From the NCBI GenBank assembly GCA_013433145.1, contig CM024184.1, positions 3,658,137 to 3,722,136 of the forward strand: DNA of 64,000 nt, written 5' to 3'. The notes under the pieces were generated by a model. It saw only the letters and a list, made by a program, of their open reading frames with translations. It had not been told where the DNA came from and did no database searches. This DNA comes from Ascaris suum (taxonomy: Eukaryota > Nematoda > Chromadorea > Rhabditida > Ascarididae). Both the position numbers and the translations under genes were made by a program. Below, in pieces: positions 48,661 through 62,921 of the stretch; positions within the stretch are counted from its first letter, which is position 1; every line of letters starts with the position of its first letter.

Positions 48661-51600
48661 TGAACTTGTTTGCCCTTTCCTTGGAATATGCAACAGTTCC
48701 GAAACTGCCGCAAACCACCAACGCTTGGTGAGTTCGTTATGGCCATTGAAGATGATAGATCTAAGCAAACATGTTCTCTGAAGTTACCTGAGCGGAATCC
48801 CATTGTGATATTACACTCTCACTGTTTCATTTTTTAAACTAAAGTATTTTGCTCCACAAATATCGCAATGCAATGCAATTGAATGCATACAACATAAGGA
48901 CAGACATCCTAAATTTATGGGATATACACGCTTAATTTAGCAAATGAGGGAAATTTGATAATTCGGTAAAATTTACACAGTCAAAAATCACCACAGCGGC
49001 TGTGACTCGAACCCAGGACAGCACAGATTCGATTCTTGGCCAAACCCTTCAATCAGTTCGATACGGTCGTTCTAGGCTGGTGAAGGTCGAATTCCTCTAT
49101 ATGGATGAAGAGAAATAGGTAGGCAACCTTAATGTGCGCAAGCAGTACTGAAAGGGAATGTGAAAAGATCGACTAATCGAATATAAACCACATCGTCCTG
49201 GACTATTAGACTTATTGGTCAAGATCATGTAGGAGTGTTTCCAGAGATTAATGAATCAGTGAAATGAGGTATCCAGGCTGGTGATGATGAATACAAGTTG
49301 CTCGAGGTTTTTGTATTAACTAAGACATGACTATTTCCCAAAAAAGTTTGAAATTGAGGTAGTACTTCATTATGAGAGGCATGACTTTTGGTGCTAGGTA
49401 CACAAGTTAATGTCTACATAGACATAAAGTGACGCGTATTTAATGAAACGAAAAGCAGAAGTGTGGCACTTACATCACTTCACCAAAAATGGGGCTGCTT
49501 ATGTCTTAACGCTTCAAAAAGTTAAAAATTAGACTCATCGAAGATGCGCACATTCATGGGGGCAAATTTAGCTTCACAGCCGCACAAGGATTTGGATATG
49601 CGATTGACCATGGATGGTGCTTGAGCTCGGGTCCTGCTACCGGCAGATGTTCCAAACTGATGCAAATTTGTGACCACTGAAATTTTTATAAGGATCGATG
49701 GTTTCCCTCGGATCCTTGTACGGATACTTCCAATCTTCTCCGTCTTCTATATGCTGAATTGCAATTTTGACCTATAGAAAATTTTGCATGTTTTCTCTAT
49801 CAGCTTTTCGCTGAAAATCTCTCGATGACTTTTCTACTAGTTTGGAATTTGCAACAGCAAAATACATTATGCTGATGTGATCTCCATACTTATTGGGTTA
49901 TTCCTTCCTATCTGTTCAGCATTCATTCTTGAAAACGTTAGAAGTTTTCAGCTTATCCCGGAATCATTGACTTCCAGGTTGATTCATTCTATGCGAAAGA
50001 ATATCTGCTCCGATTATTCTGTTCATTCACATATTGTTTGCGTGAACAATTCCCAAGGCAAATTCTTTCCAACTGATTGACGGGGCCACTCAAGACTAAA
50101 AAACGATTCCGATATCATATTTTGACATATTTACGTGTCCTCTGGATATATGTTTATCTGTTAGATGATTCAGTTCTCGAGACGGGATACCAGGTAGCTA
50201 TGCTCATGAATGTGCAAGTGCATATATTCCTAGGCAAATGTTTTGTTAGCAGTGCCTCTGAAAAAAAGAAAGCGATAATGATTCCCGATTCTCGATTTTT
50301 TCCCGCGATACTTTCCCACCATTTTCACGCACCCTCATCGGCTATTTTTGGAAGAAATTTTGTAACGATGGTACCACCTTAATTGTAGGATTCGATATGA
50401 AACAGTTATAGGTGCTGAAACTGTAGTGAAAGTATTTTTTTCATGTGTTAACCGATCAGTCAATCGCAATTATTTGAATTGCAATTTTTAAAACTCGAAT
50501 TTTTATCCGATTTAGGATTTTTCAAGGACATAAATTACCATCAACACGATAAATTCAAAGATATAAATAAGATTGCGGCTTCCACTTGGAAAGAATTTTG
50601 CGACTGCTATGATACGAAGAGAAGAAATTTTATCGTAGTAGTCAATCGATTTTATTTCTTTTGTTGAGCGAGACAATGTTTTTAGGGGAGGCTAACTGGT
50701 AATAAAGTTTTCATGGAGTAATTCAGTACCCTTCAATTATAAAAGAACTCATATTTATTCGACAAAAAACCTGCGAAATTCTAATCCTCAGCTGTTCTTC
50801 CGGAGCAAACTGTTATAGGCAGTAAGTGAGCAACTTTATTTGGACGCACATGTTCTCACCACTTCCTGAATATACGACCTACACCGGAAAAATACTTGTA
50901 TCGGAAAACTCATAAAAAATTGTACACAGTATTTCACTAAGACTGAAAAAATGAGATCGACATCTACGATCCCTCTCCCTTTCCTTTCTTATATCTAGAA
51001 ATTCCTGGTACTTTCCGATATTGCCCTCGTTTTCTTATTTGCTTTTATAGATTAAAATAAAGGATTCTATGACCGTTTTGTCTGTTCACATATATTTAGT
51101 GTCTATCTCTGCTTGAAATGTTTTCAACACGCGAACGATTTAAGTGGATTATGCAAATTACGAAAGTGATTTGTCATCTTCAAAAAATATCACACACATC
51201 TAAAGGTGTCGAAAAATTTACACACATTTTGTGAAATTGCGAGTTCGAAAAGCGCATTGCAAAAAAAAAAAAACACAGTTTGTGCCAATTTGTTCTAGCA
51301 AATCTCTATTATTTCCTCACTGAGTCGTTTCGCTTGATTTTACAAATTTATTGAATAACTAAAATACCCGAAATCGAAATTTTAATTTTATGAATTTATA
51401 TGAAGTCTATTCTAGTAATTGTACTTACTGAAATATAAAAACAATAAAGTCGTTAAAGCTTCAAGCATTTATATCAATAAAAGCATTCTCACTTAAACGA
51501 ACATCAACTATAATAAAAATCAAAGAAAAACGAGAGAAAACATTCAAACAGCACCTAAACATGGAATATGATAACTTGTATATTGTACTCCGCAAAAAAA

Positions 51601-53041
51601 AAAATAGAAATCTGAATTGTGGAGTGCAAAATTTGGGCAGCCTGTCAAGAGTACCTCAGGTCAAGAGTATTTCAAACCTCCGAACCTTAGGTTTCTTGAC
51701 GTGACATTGACCTTGACCTTGAACATTAAGCAGACTAGCACGGCGATTGATATTCTTCACATGAAATTAAGCACAAAATTCTTAAAATGTGGTGCGGAAA
51801 AAAAGCGCCATCGACAGAAGCGCCAATAGGCGGAATGAAAGCTATAGTTTTATGCAACAGGGTGTTAAGCGATACACCGTATAACCTCAAATATAACCCC
51901 CCTCAGTGAACCTATTCATGCGTCAACTGTGCACCCTTTAAGCCTCTCAGAGAAGTATCCTCCTCTCCACAATCTCTCCCTCCTAAAAATTCGAGAATTC
52001 TTAGGTTTTAGGGGATTATCTGAGGTTGCACGGTAGGCAATAAAGTAGTTACGATAATGAATTATCCAAAAAAAAGATCAAAAGCATGCTAAAGCTATAT
52101 TATTTGAAAAGGAATCACATTTGCAAAAAAAAAATTCGACGGCGCATTTGTCATATACTACAGTTTGATACCCTGCAGCATAATGCAACAACTACTTTAG
52201 TGGCGCTTTTGTCAGGTGTATTTTACTAGTTATATAGCTCTCAGAGCTATTGTGAAATAACAATCAATAAAATATATATCCAAATGACCGGATGTAATAT
52301 TCCTGAAATTTAACGATGTCATTCAGACCGATTTCTTAGTAATCGCTTGGATAAATTTAAATTGCCTGAGGCGCGAAACATCAATTAAAACGTTTCAAAA
52401 AAAAGAAAAAAAAAATCACAGAAAACTGTTAAGCAAGAAGCCAGATATATTACCGCCATTGAACGTATGTAAACTTTTCAACGAGGCCATAATATATACT
52501 TTTCATGTGGTCAGTGAAATGAGACATTTACCTCATATACGTTTAATATTCGTGAGAGCATATCGAAGCACCAATTTCTGTTCGATAGACAATACTAATA
52601 ATGGTTCATGCGTGGGTAGTCAAATTTTAAAGGAATGAAATTTTTGAAACGAAACAAAAATAGGTGAAACCCGTGTGCGTCAAATGAAATTGATGAGAAC
52701 GGTGATTCCGATATGCGCCGATCGTTGCCGTTTCTAGCAGATTCTGCAGGCTTCTCGCCTATCCTCCACCCCCCCCCCCCCCCCACCTTCCTGGCCTGCC
52801 TTCCTCCATCCTTCTCACCTGCCCTCCTCCCGACTTCCTCACCTCACCGCATGGTACTACGATAAACTTGACGGTAACCTTAATTGGACCAGTTTTTAAG
52901 CCGGTATATCCCCGGCAAAGAATGTGTTGATAAACGTTGAGTGTAAGACGAACATCGATCACCGTATCGTATATGACCCATTAACATCTGATAGCAATAA
53001 TCGACATTCTGCGTTGAGCACATCTTCATTTGATTGCTTTT
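48661..53041. other. Convergent intergenic region, right part
   Basis: No supportable protein gene. Contains a B-box-like GGTTCGAGTCA on the minus strand (49003-49013) without a convincing A box, and a poly-C run with C-rich flank (52769-52860) just past the 3' end of the phosphodiesterase gene. Confidence 0.6.
52769..52784 (-). repeat. Poly-C run (16)
   Basis: About 260 nt beyond the pde-4 stop; G lies on the pde-4 sense strand. Confidence 0.95.
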
Positions 53042-53186
53042 CTATGAGTTATGAGTATCGTCAGCATTTCGTGGAGTGATATCTGTACCCTCATGTGATG
53101 CACTACTTTCTTCACGAAGCGAGAATGATTCCTCTTTCTCTTCCTCCTCATGTCGCTCCTGCTCCTCTGGAATCCTCGCCTGATAC
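53042..53186 (-). CDS. pde-4: pde-4 last exon with stop
   Basis: Acceptor CTTTTAAG on the minus strand; completes the Trp of [13 protein letters not shown] and runs into a Glu-rich tail ([16 protein letters not shown]) ending DDTHNS and TAG at 53044-53042. Confidence 0.9.
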
Positions 53187-56100
53187 CTTAAAAGCACAAC
53201 AGTAACACCATGTTAACAAATTTTGTATGTTTGAAGACGAAGTTCATTTCAAGTTATTCAATCAATGAGTATTCACGTTACTCGATCAACAAATATTCAA
53301 GTAATTTCATCAACGAATACCTTTTCTTCTTAAGAATTTTACCACTTTAAAGCGTCTTATCATCTATTGTTGCAGAACTGTTTCTTCATTAGCAAACCTC
53401 ATCACCACTTTGTTCTAATTCGTGCTATACATGTCATCAGTTTTTTTTCTCCTTTTGTCGAATATTTCTTTTTCTTTATGAGATGCTGATGGACGAATTT
53501 TTTACTTATTCATTTCCATCTCCTCTCCCCTCTTCCTCGTCTTAAAATATTCCCTTCCTCATATGAAGCTTCTTCATTCATAGCCGTCCTGTTTTGGACG
53601 TCTTTCTCAAGTACCATTTCGGAATTGAAAGAAATACGAAATTCTAATAGACGCAAATATGGCAATAGCTCTGATAGATTAAGTAACACTTTTTGTTAGC
53701 AATTCTATTGAAAGATCAAAGATAAAAGTAAAATTTCATCCTCGTATTAACAAAACGAGAGTTAATCAATACGGGGTAAAGGCACATATTACAGGACCAT
53801 ATCGTGACCATATCACATAATTATATCAACGTATCAATTTCGTAGAATTGCACATATCGAAAGGCGAAAAAAAATTTCCACGGATTTCAGTCGGTCAGAA
53901 TTTCCACTAAACCGATCGGGTCACATAACATTATCGTTTGCGCATTCATACAGCCATCGGATCGGTGTTTAAACACTAACTCGTTATTCTGCATTATTTA
54001 TTTATTCACTCATTTTCATTAATAACCTGTGAAAAGTGGGTGTGGAGACGAATGGGATGTAAAAAGCCCAAGTCGTACCTCTCTGGATGCTTCCTCAGCT
54101 ACTATAACACATACTTGGCTATAAACCATGTAATAAGCGCAGCAGATAGTAAAGGAATGCGGCATGTTACAATAACAGACTTCTTCTCGAATGTTATCAT
54201 ATCCGTAGCCAAGGGACAGATGGAGATAGGAGGCGAAGAGGGAAATCCCACTCCCTTCAAAGGGTAACTTTCAACGGAAGGAGGGATTCCTTTCTTACGT
54301 TCCCACCCACCCACCATTTCGACTTGTTTTTATACAAAATCTTTGGCATCTTATGGCGACAATTTAGCTTATTTGAAAAATCCTCGACTATGTTTTTCAT
54401 TAAGTTCGCGCCGCTCATATCCAACAACCGAAAGTCCATTAAATTTGCACAAGATACTCGTAAGTGGCATCGCTGTTCACAGCATAGTGAATCGATTCGG
54501 TAAAGTTGGTGCAAATAGAATTCATTCCCATTTAAGTGGTATCATCGGTGTTTTTTGCTTACTATGAAAGCAAACGAACCATAAAATCATGCTCGACGAA
54601 TTTAAAACTATTGTTATTAGCCTGGGAGATGCTCGAAAAGACCTAAATCGTATTCCCCTTTTGAGTAGACCTTTGAAAAAAATTCTATTGTCTTGAAATT
54701 CGCTTTTTCTCTCTCGTTTTGAGGTTCTTTCTTCTGCAAAATTTTTAATGTAAGATAAATCCATTCTAGAGAATTTTTGCCAAGAGGCTAGCAGAATCTA
54801 GATACTAGTCGACGTTTATATCAAGAATTTATTGACCTTTAAATACTCTTGAACAAATTTTCCCTAAAATCAAATAAATCAAAAAATATTTTCAAAAATT
54901 TTCCAAATTTTTTCATCTTTTAATACAAATGATGTTTTTTTTTTCAGACGAATATTGCAGATATTTCGAGATATACGTAGATATACTGAATGATAATATG
55001 AGCGATTGTAATAATAGTAATAGTAATGATAATATACTGAATATACTTGAATATGAATATACTGAAATATGAATATACTGAATAATAATAGTAATTGTAA
55101 CGATGATAATAGTAATCAAAATTTATGCAGATATTTCGACGAAAGAGATAATATGAGCGAAAAAAGCGAACATTTGCAACTTGCCATTTGTTATAAATTC
55201 ATCAAATAAAACGTAATTTGCATAATGCACTCGCGTAGATCAAAATTTGCATTCACAATCGAAATATTATTTCATTGAAATTCCTTTCAGTTACATAAAT
55301 TTCTCATTTTGCAAATATCACAAAAAACCGATTATCGTAATTTCTTGAATAAAAGCTCCCCCCCCCCCCCCCCCCCTCTAGAATGTAAAATTCCTTTGAA
55401 TAGTTGGCTTCCTCTTCAAACTTGCCGAAGACCAGAGATATCTTCTCAAGTGAAAAATCAAGACATGGAAGTCCAAAGAATATATAAACGATCTCTTTGA
55501 ATGAGGAATCCCGCGAAGAAAATATTTTGTCTGAGCGGAAACCCTTTTTGAACTTGGGCAAAAATCTTGAAAAATACCTCAGTTATTAAATATTTATTCC
55601 TAATATTTCTAGGTAGATGGATAATTTATATCTCAGATAGTTTAAAAGGGAATTTTATCATTTGATTATCGAATGATTCTATTTCTAGATTTTAGATTTT
55701 CGAACGGGTAAGACAGTATAAGAGAAAAAAAAAAGGAAAAACATTGTTCTCTTTAAACAAATACCTATTGTGAGATACTTATCAGGTACCGTTTACGCAA
55801 GTTTAGAGTTGATAATCCGTGGAAATATGGATCGACTAGTAGGTACTATGGGGCTATGGAAATCACTCTGTCTGCTCAGCGGTATCAGGGATGCGGATGT
55901 GAAGATCAGATGGCCTGATCAGTGGTATTGGGATCGAAGGAGAACGTTTGTCCAAGACAGATATATGTCGGAAAGCTTCAACTCTTGACGCATAATATCC
56001 CAAGGGAGGACTTCAACTTTTACAAAATTCAGCAATTCTTTTTTCAATAAAAATTCTTTGCACTTTCCCTACGCTGTAGGTTTTCTTTTACAAATGAATG

Positions 56101-59100
56101 TCACCTTCAAAAAGCTTCCAGGTTGATGAAGTTTTCACACAGCAAGTTTATGCCACGTATGAGTCCCCAAATAAATCAAATATGCAAATTTTCTGATCTC
56201 CGTTGTTAAATATATAAGGTGAACCAGAAAAATACAATTCTCATGAGGTCGATGAAATGGCAGAAGGAGGAGAGGGAAGAAGAGGGTGAAGGAATGTAAA
56301 ACAAAATAAAAGCGTTACTCTACAGGAAATTTTAAACCATCTTATGCTGGTCTTTTCAATGCTCAGCCATAATCTCAGAACACCTTTCCAGACTATGCCT
56401 CAAAAAGCTCGAAGAATCGATATAATCAAATAGCTTTCGATGTTTCAAAGCCATAACAATCCATGAATTAGCGGACTTTTTTCACCCAGTGGGACGAAAG
56501 GAAACGAGCTCAGCTAAGGTGATATGGGAACAGAAATTTAAGGATAAACATTCCAGCGTTAACGTAAGAGATTGACAGTAGTCAAGATTTGCTTACGATT
56601 CCTCTCCGTCCCGTCATTCCGTTGTCAAAAACCGCTTCCCCATTAGCCCCTTAAATGAAACACCTGGCAACATTACCGTGCTATAATAACCAAACGTCAA
56701 TAACCTACCATTCACGATTCATAACAAGTTGATCGAGAATATTCTGTGCATGAGGATAAACCAAATCGGCCCATGTCTCGAATATAGGATGCACAATATA
56801 GTCAATGAAGCCAACCTATAAGAAAATTAACATGAAGTACGGGCCAAGTCATTGGGCCAAGAAACTGAGACCCTACAGTATATAACTGTAAAAGAGACGA
56901 TTTAAATGCAGTTCTAGCATTACGTTCCGAAATATTTTTGATGGATATTGCAGTGTGCATTAATGATAGAAGCTATATAACAAATTACTGCTTAAACTTA
57001 TTTGCAGTCGATGCTTTCTCAGCTGGAAGAGTCACTCACTAAGTCTCGATTCATTTAGAGCAAATAAGTGCTACAATCAGATATGATCTTTGACCAGACT
57101 AAACATGATCTGTTAGGATCTTTGTGTATTTATTGATTGTCGATCTAGATTTATTCATTTATCTAGGCAATTGTATATTTATATTTCTATAAATTAAAGA
57201 ATAATAAGTACATAACTAAATAAAAAATATAATCGAGAAATGAACCTGTGACTTTTCAATTGTCACATTATTACGATCACACATGGGCGAAATTTCGAGG
57301 CCAAGATCGCGTTCTCTGTCACCTTGACGCCAATATTCTTCGAGAATTCTTTGATTCCAATTTTGATAGAGTTCAATCGGTTTCGTCGGATTTGATAGAT
57401 CCGATAGGTGAATCATCGATTGTAGTAACTTGAACAAGTTTCGAATTAAATTTATAATCGTCAAAACTAGGATAATTTCAAATCCTTTATGATTATTTCT
57501 TGAAGGTTTTTAATTGCTTTTAAGTATTTGATTCCTTAGAGGTGACCTTTTTGAAATTTCTTTTAAGTTTTTAATTTCTTACAATTAATTTGTATTCGAT
57601 GAAGGAAAACAATACAGAATGAATGCAAAAGTAACGAGGAAGAATGCAAATGTTTGTGAACATTTCTGCTCGCTTGATTTTTATGCTTCATCATGCGTGA
57701 TTACAGTTAAAGATATTGCAAGTGTATTGCAAAATAAAGCAAAAGAAAGATAAAAGAGATTGCAATATTTGAAAAATTCAAAATACCCAAAAAATATTTT
57801 TGGGAAAAGAGTTCTTAGAAGAGAAAAACTTTTCAATAAGGCTTGTTGACGTCATTTAAAAAATACATTGCAATGCAATAACTCATGATCGATGTTATGC
57901 TATAAATGTGCAATGCAAAAAAAAAACACTTTGCTGTTAAACATATCCTTCCCTATCAGTTTATCAAATAACAAAAAATTGTGCTATTAATAAAAATATT
58001 TGTTTTTAGGCGCTTTAAGCCTCTTTTATTCGCTTCCTTGCTAAATAACCACATCTATAAACATTCAGTTATCGGCAAAATAATCTTATAAAATGCCCCC
58101 GGAAAAGTGGTGCTTATCGTTGCTCAAATCGTAAATAGCGATGAGGCTATTCAACTTCGAAGATCAATAGAGCCGAAGACGTGTGCTCTCATGAATCTAT
58201 CAATGAACAGCTGTGCCACTTAAAGAGTCATCCAGTTGGATGTAATTGAAAACAATACCGCAATAAATCTCCACAAAGATCCCATTGATTTTGGATTGAC
58301 TAGGCAAACTGCTTGCAAAAACAATTGACGTGTAGAAAGTGCATCTTCTTTAGTTAAAATCTGCTCATTCATTTTTCCTCATAGTGGCATCTAAATCTCA
58401 CAAATAGAGCACATCAACGAGACTTAAAATTAAACAATCTGAAATATTTCAAAGATTGTAGTATGTAAGAAATCCCCAACCGTACATACTGAGTAAAAAT
58501 ATCTTCCTCCTCTGTCGCCCCCTCTCCTAGCCTTCTCTTTGGTTGGAAATCTGTACTTGAAAAAACAGCTTCAACCAGATCGTATTCCATTATTTCCATT
58601 TAAGTGAACTACAATCATTTGAAATTTCGAATATTTTTAGCTCAATGTGTGTACGCGATTCTCTACGCAGAAGAATGATATACAAATGAGATAAGACAAT
58701 ATGCATCTAAAATTTTCTGCCCCTTTCTTCTCGAAATCGATTTTAGTTCAGCAATAATTGAGATTTGTGCAGTTGCTGAAAATTTTTGAATAAACTTTAA
58801 AGAAAGTTTATAAGTTAGTAGTGATGTTGAATAATTGCCAAGAACTCACCTGTAAACGATCATTAAATTTATCAAAGGTAAGAACGGATGATCCAGCCAC
58901 TTTTTTCGCTTCAACCATTGTCTTAAGATCGGCCAATAAGCTCATATGTTTTGACATATCCGTTGCGAGCACCTAAAATCAGCAATATAAGATAAAACGC
59001 TTTTCATTAAAAGGTAGACTTGTTGTGTTTTTCTTCGAATATCGACAAATCTGAAATTGCAGTACACAATACTACATCGATAAATCCGCAACAGCAAAAC

Positions 59101-62100
59101 ATATGATGGCCCCATATCTATGCGCATATGTGCATGCGTGTCTGAATGTAATTGTCTATTAGGTGGTCTGAACTCGTAAAGAACTAACGACTGAGAAACT
59201 GGATGAATGTAATCTGTATCACAGGATAACTCAGAAACAATTTTGAGGTGACCCTAACATAAATAAAAAACAATAGACATTTCGCAATGCACTGAGTTGC
59301 CTTTCACGGCACAAGTTGAATCACAGAAATTAAAACAAAGAACTTTGGAATAAACGATATAAGCGTATTTCGAAGAATACATAATCCCCCCCCCCCCCCC
59401 CCCCCCATGCCATCATCTACCTAGTTTTTTTCCATGTTGCGAAGGTGAAAAAGAGGTGGGAGAGGAATAGAAAGGAGGAAGGTCGTAATTGTATTTCGAT
59501 GAGCTTAAAACACTTTAATAAAAAACAACTTTATTTTATTAAAACATCTCAAAGTTTCAGAAATATTTTCCTTGCATATTCTATAGAACGCCAGTTATGA
59601 GGATCACTGAAGTGAAATAATGGGAGGATCTAATTCCTTGTTTGCAAAAAAAAAAACTGATTAGCTGAATTCATTTCGTCGATTGCATCGATGATTTACG
59701 CATCAGAAGACTAAATAGGAATTGAATTTGTTGTTGTTTCATTGATTTTATTTGGCGTTCGCAAGGGAACATTAAACACACTGAAGCATATAATTTTTGA
59801 ATATTTTCATCGAAAACAACACTTCGAGACAATATTTTCTTAGTCGATAAGCAGAAGAGATCGGCGCATTTAATTAGCTTTATAATGGAGAATACAAATT
59901 CCATATAATCGACAATACTTTTACACAGTCAAATATTATAAAGTGCAAAGATCATTTACCGGATGCAAGTAGATTGCAAAGAGCAACTCTCACAATATAC
60001 ATGCATTGGCACATGTACTTTTGCGTACCTGACCGATCAGTTTTATAACTTACTAATAAATAAAAACATATGGATTAATATCTTGTTATTGTAATCAACA
60101 ACTCTTCTAAAAAGCCTTCTGCAAAAGATTATATGAAATAAATTTCTTAACTACTTACTTCATTGATTTATGAGTTGAGACCACTGGACAAACATACAGA
60201 CACACATACATACACCATCCAGTCATTTGGTATAAATTAAATGATATCATCTCTGTAATACCATCAACAGCTTGATCTACTGAGATTGGAAGAAATTATA
60301 GAGAGTTAAAGGCAGAAAAAAAATTTGCATGCATTTTTCCTCGGTTGACTAACGAAAAGTTTTCTATATTTTTTTGATTCGTTGTTTAACATTGAGGACA
60401 ATGGTTCTGTGGTAATAAAATCGTAGGTCTTATAAACTTATGCGCACATCCGTCATAGCTGGCTTAATCCTTAATAAACTTGATCGGGACAGAAGCAAGT
60501 TTTTTCTAGCTACCACTCTTGATATTTGTTAGACGATTAGCCAATATAAAAGAAATCACTCATTTTTACCGCAATGATTTGCCAAAATATCCCTATGAAA
60601 GCATCTGAGAAGGTAAAAAGATTTGAAATGTGGACGACATAAATCGATAAGCAATAATTACACAAGCCATAACGACATTCGAAAAACGATATCATGCCCT
60701 AATGGATATTACGCCGTAATGAATCCTGGCATCAGACAGACTCCCCATTCCAACACTCGCAAAACGCATTAAATTCACTAATGAGAGGCGTTAGGGTAAC
60801 ATAAGTTTCTGTTAGAAATAACATCCACTGGTAGCCTACATGTTACAAGTTCGTCAATATGTAACAAATCTCTGGGGTAAGGCTGAAATCAATGAACAAA
60901 AGAGAAATCGAATGAACTGCCTCTACATTATGAACTAAACAAGAAGAAGTTAAAGAGTAGATCAATGTAAAATGAAAATTTATCAATTGCAAAAAAAGAA
61001 GAAATTCACCATTTCAATAGAGATCTTTCGAAACATCTGTCGTTGCTTCTTAGTAAGTCCAACAAGGAAATCACAATTGGAGTCTTGAAGTAATTTGAAT
61101 GCGACGGCTAGATGATGCTGCTCGAGCACCGATTCATCGTTGTACATTATCGCTAATTCAGAATCTTAAAAAAGGATCCAGAGGTCGTCGAAGAATCCAT
61201 GAAACATATCCAGAATCTGGAGAGCGTGTAAAAAATCCACGAAACAAACCCAGAATTTTTGAAGTATTCGACAGTTTTTAAGAGATGGTAAATGATAATA
61301 TCGTGGAGACAAAAAAACTAAATATCTGAATATGTACACATTTATTCAGTAAACTGATCTACTCGATCTTTCATTTATGAGCAAAAGACCCCATGAATAG
61401 ATATCTATGTTAATAAACTGCATTCTCTTTATATATTTCCCTCTCGAATACAAGTCGTTCGTTCCTGAATATGCAAATTTGAGTGTTTTCTTTTTCTTGA
61501 AAATAAACATATGACTCAAATAAATCATTAAATGAGTGTTTTCTTTAAAGTATCTTCTACGAAATACATTTAAACAATATAAACGGTCACAAGAATGACT
61601 ATTTTGTAGAGAGATCTCTTTGAAAACCATAAAAATCGGCTGTCACAAAAAAAAACCAGTCATAAAACATAATTAAATTTATTGCAAAAGACTCATTCTT
61701 CATAAAATTTTGATGAGTTCCATCTGAGTGATCGGCTGCCCCGTTATGAAACGAAACAAATGTCGAATTTTAAGAGAACGAAAATTAATTCAATGATTTT
61801 AATTATCGAGTACTCAATTATTTTAATCAACTTGAATATCTCAATAAAATTATTTCGATTATAGGGAAGGGAAAAATAACAAATAAAAATAGTTGGCAGT
61901 TATGCTACAAAATGAAAATATTATCCCACTTTTTATCTTTTGCCATTTTACTGTAAAAAAATACCACTGTAAAACTTACTTGAATTGATAAGATATTGAT
62001 TGGTGAAACCAGGATGATCAACATCATGTACCGCACTCGCGAATATCGCAGATAACACTTCAAGCTCCGAAAAGACACCCTTCAACCCAAAATGAGATAT

Positions 62101-62921
62101 GCAAAACAACGCTCTCAAGGAGAAATCAGGATGGGAGAAGCATGAAAGGAGAATGGACGAGTTAATCGCAACCTGCACTCAAATATATGTATATGCTATA
62201 AAAAATCCCTAATAAGAAATCGTTTCGGCAAAAAGAAAAACCAAGTTTATTTCCTCAGAGCACAATCGGCAAGAGGTGGCAAAGCGAATATGCTCGCTGA
62301 AATTTGGATCTCGAGAACGATATTAGACCACTTCGAGTTCAGTACTCTTCTGTAATTCCATCAATTTTTACGCCAAACTTTTCAATCTCATCGAATTTTT
62401 CGAATATGAGGAAATTAGTGACGCGCTTCTCCTCGCACTCGGTGATTGAAAAAAAATTAACTATTCATATTGAGAGGAGATTTCTCCTCGAATTTCTGAC
62501 ATATAAGGGATAGAAATCAACCAACTTTGCAGTAATGATAGAGTTAAGTCTTTTTTTATCAAGGCGCTCTCATAAACTTCAAAAAGAGATTTCAACAGTA
62601 TCGACTCCGCATTTTCTCATCATTTAAAGAGTTTATTCAAAGCTGCAAAAAATGGATATCTTTTTTTGATGACATATATATATACATATATATAATGAAA
62701 AGAGAGTATGAGAGTCAAAATGAAACTCCAATTTATGGTAATAGAAAGCTCCAACTTACAGTAAGAGAAGGACAAGAAATGAGTACATTTGTCGATTGTG
62801 CTACATCACCACCATGAATCTGATTGTGATAGGGATTATCACGGTAATGATGCTCCAAATGCAGCAAATAGGTAATCAACGCTCCTGAAGGAATTTCGAA
62901 CGCCTTCAGAAGACCACGATT
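53042..62921 (-). CDS. pde-4: cAMP-specific 3',5'-cyclic phosphodiesterase, PDE4 type, 5'-partial, 7 exons
   Basis: Hydrolyses cAMP to AMP and so limits PKA signalling. Exons in transcript order: 62921-62760, 62079-61980, 61164-61010, 58972-58850, 57428-57246, 56815-56709, 53186-53042; all phases agree and give 324 residues plus stop. The catalytic domain aligns without gaps to animal PDE4: [10 protein letters not shown] (catalytic and metal histidines), [13 protein letters not shown] (metal His-Asp), [30 protein letters not shown], the metal aspartate in [28 protein letters not shown], and the purine-binding glutamine in EKSQ directly before [10 protein letters not shown]. The C-terminus is a short acidic tail rich in Glu and Ser. 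The N-terminal regulatory UCR1/UCR2 modules are not in the window; their exons should lie beyond base 64000. No lesion is visible in these exons. PDE4 is favoured over other PDE classes by the ADLKTMVE and LEISPMCD sequences. Confidence 0.95.
54957..55140. repeat. Degenerate minisatellite
   Basis: Repeated GAATATACTGAA and ATAATAGTAAT blocks, bracketed by two copies of GCAGATATTTCGA and of GATAATATGAGCGA. Confidence 0.6.
55358..55376 (-). repeat. Poly-C run (19)
   Basis: In the last pde-4 intron; G lies on the sense strand. Confidence 0.95.
56709..56815 (-). CDS. pde-4: pde-4 exon 6 of window
   Basis: Acceptor TTATAG, donor GTAGGT. Encodes [20 protein letters not shown] then [15 protein letters not shown] and two bases of Trp. 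Confidence 0.94.
57246..57428 (-). CDS. pde-4: pde-4 exon 5
   Basis: Acceptor TGTTCAAG, donor GTTCAT, 61 codons. Encodes [54 protein letters not shown] and EKSQ, whose final Gln is the invariant nucleotide-binding residue. Confidence 0.94.
58850..58972 (-). CDS. pde-4: pde-4 exon 4
   Basis: Acceptor ATTTTAG, donor GTGAGT. Encodes [40 protein letters not shown] and Q. Confidence 0.95.
59386..59406 (-). repeat. Poly-C run (21)
   Basis: In the pde-4 intron between exons 3 and 4; G lies on the sense strand. Confidence 0.95.
61010..61164 (-). CDS. pde-4: pde-4 exon 3
   Basis: Acceptor TTTTTTAAG, donor GTGAAT. Encodes [40 protein letters not shown] and [11 protein letters not shown]. Confidence 0.94.
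61980..62079 (-). CDS. pde-4: pde-4 exon 2
   Basis: Acceptor GGTTGAAG, donor GTAAGT. Encodes [20 protein letters not shown] and [13 protein letters not shown], carrying the HD metal-binding pair. Confidence 0.94.
62760..62921 (-). CDS. pde-4: pde-4 first exon in window
   Basis: Acceptor GCTTTCAG, donor GTAAGT, phase 0 at both ends. Encodes [40 protein letters not shown] and [14 protein letters not shown]. Confidence 0.94.

Larger units (their letters stand above)
53187..56708 (-). other. pde-4: 3.5 kb intron of pde-4
   Basis: Contains a 19-nt poly-C run (55358-55376; poly-G on the sense strand), short repeats around 54957-55140 and a locally G+C-richer patch at about 55770-55990. No exon was recognised in it. 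Confidence 0.65.

Noticed and set aside
48336..48803. 155-codon open frame on the minus strand
   Set aside because: It contains the whole tRNA-Arg gene, which explains its G+C-rich openness.
49003..49060. B-box-like GGTTCGAGTCA on the minus strand as a second tRNA
   Set aside because: No A box at the right distance and no acceptor stem; at most a tRNA relic.
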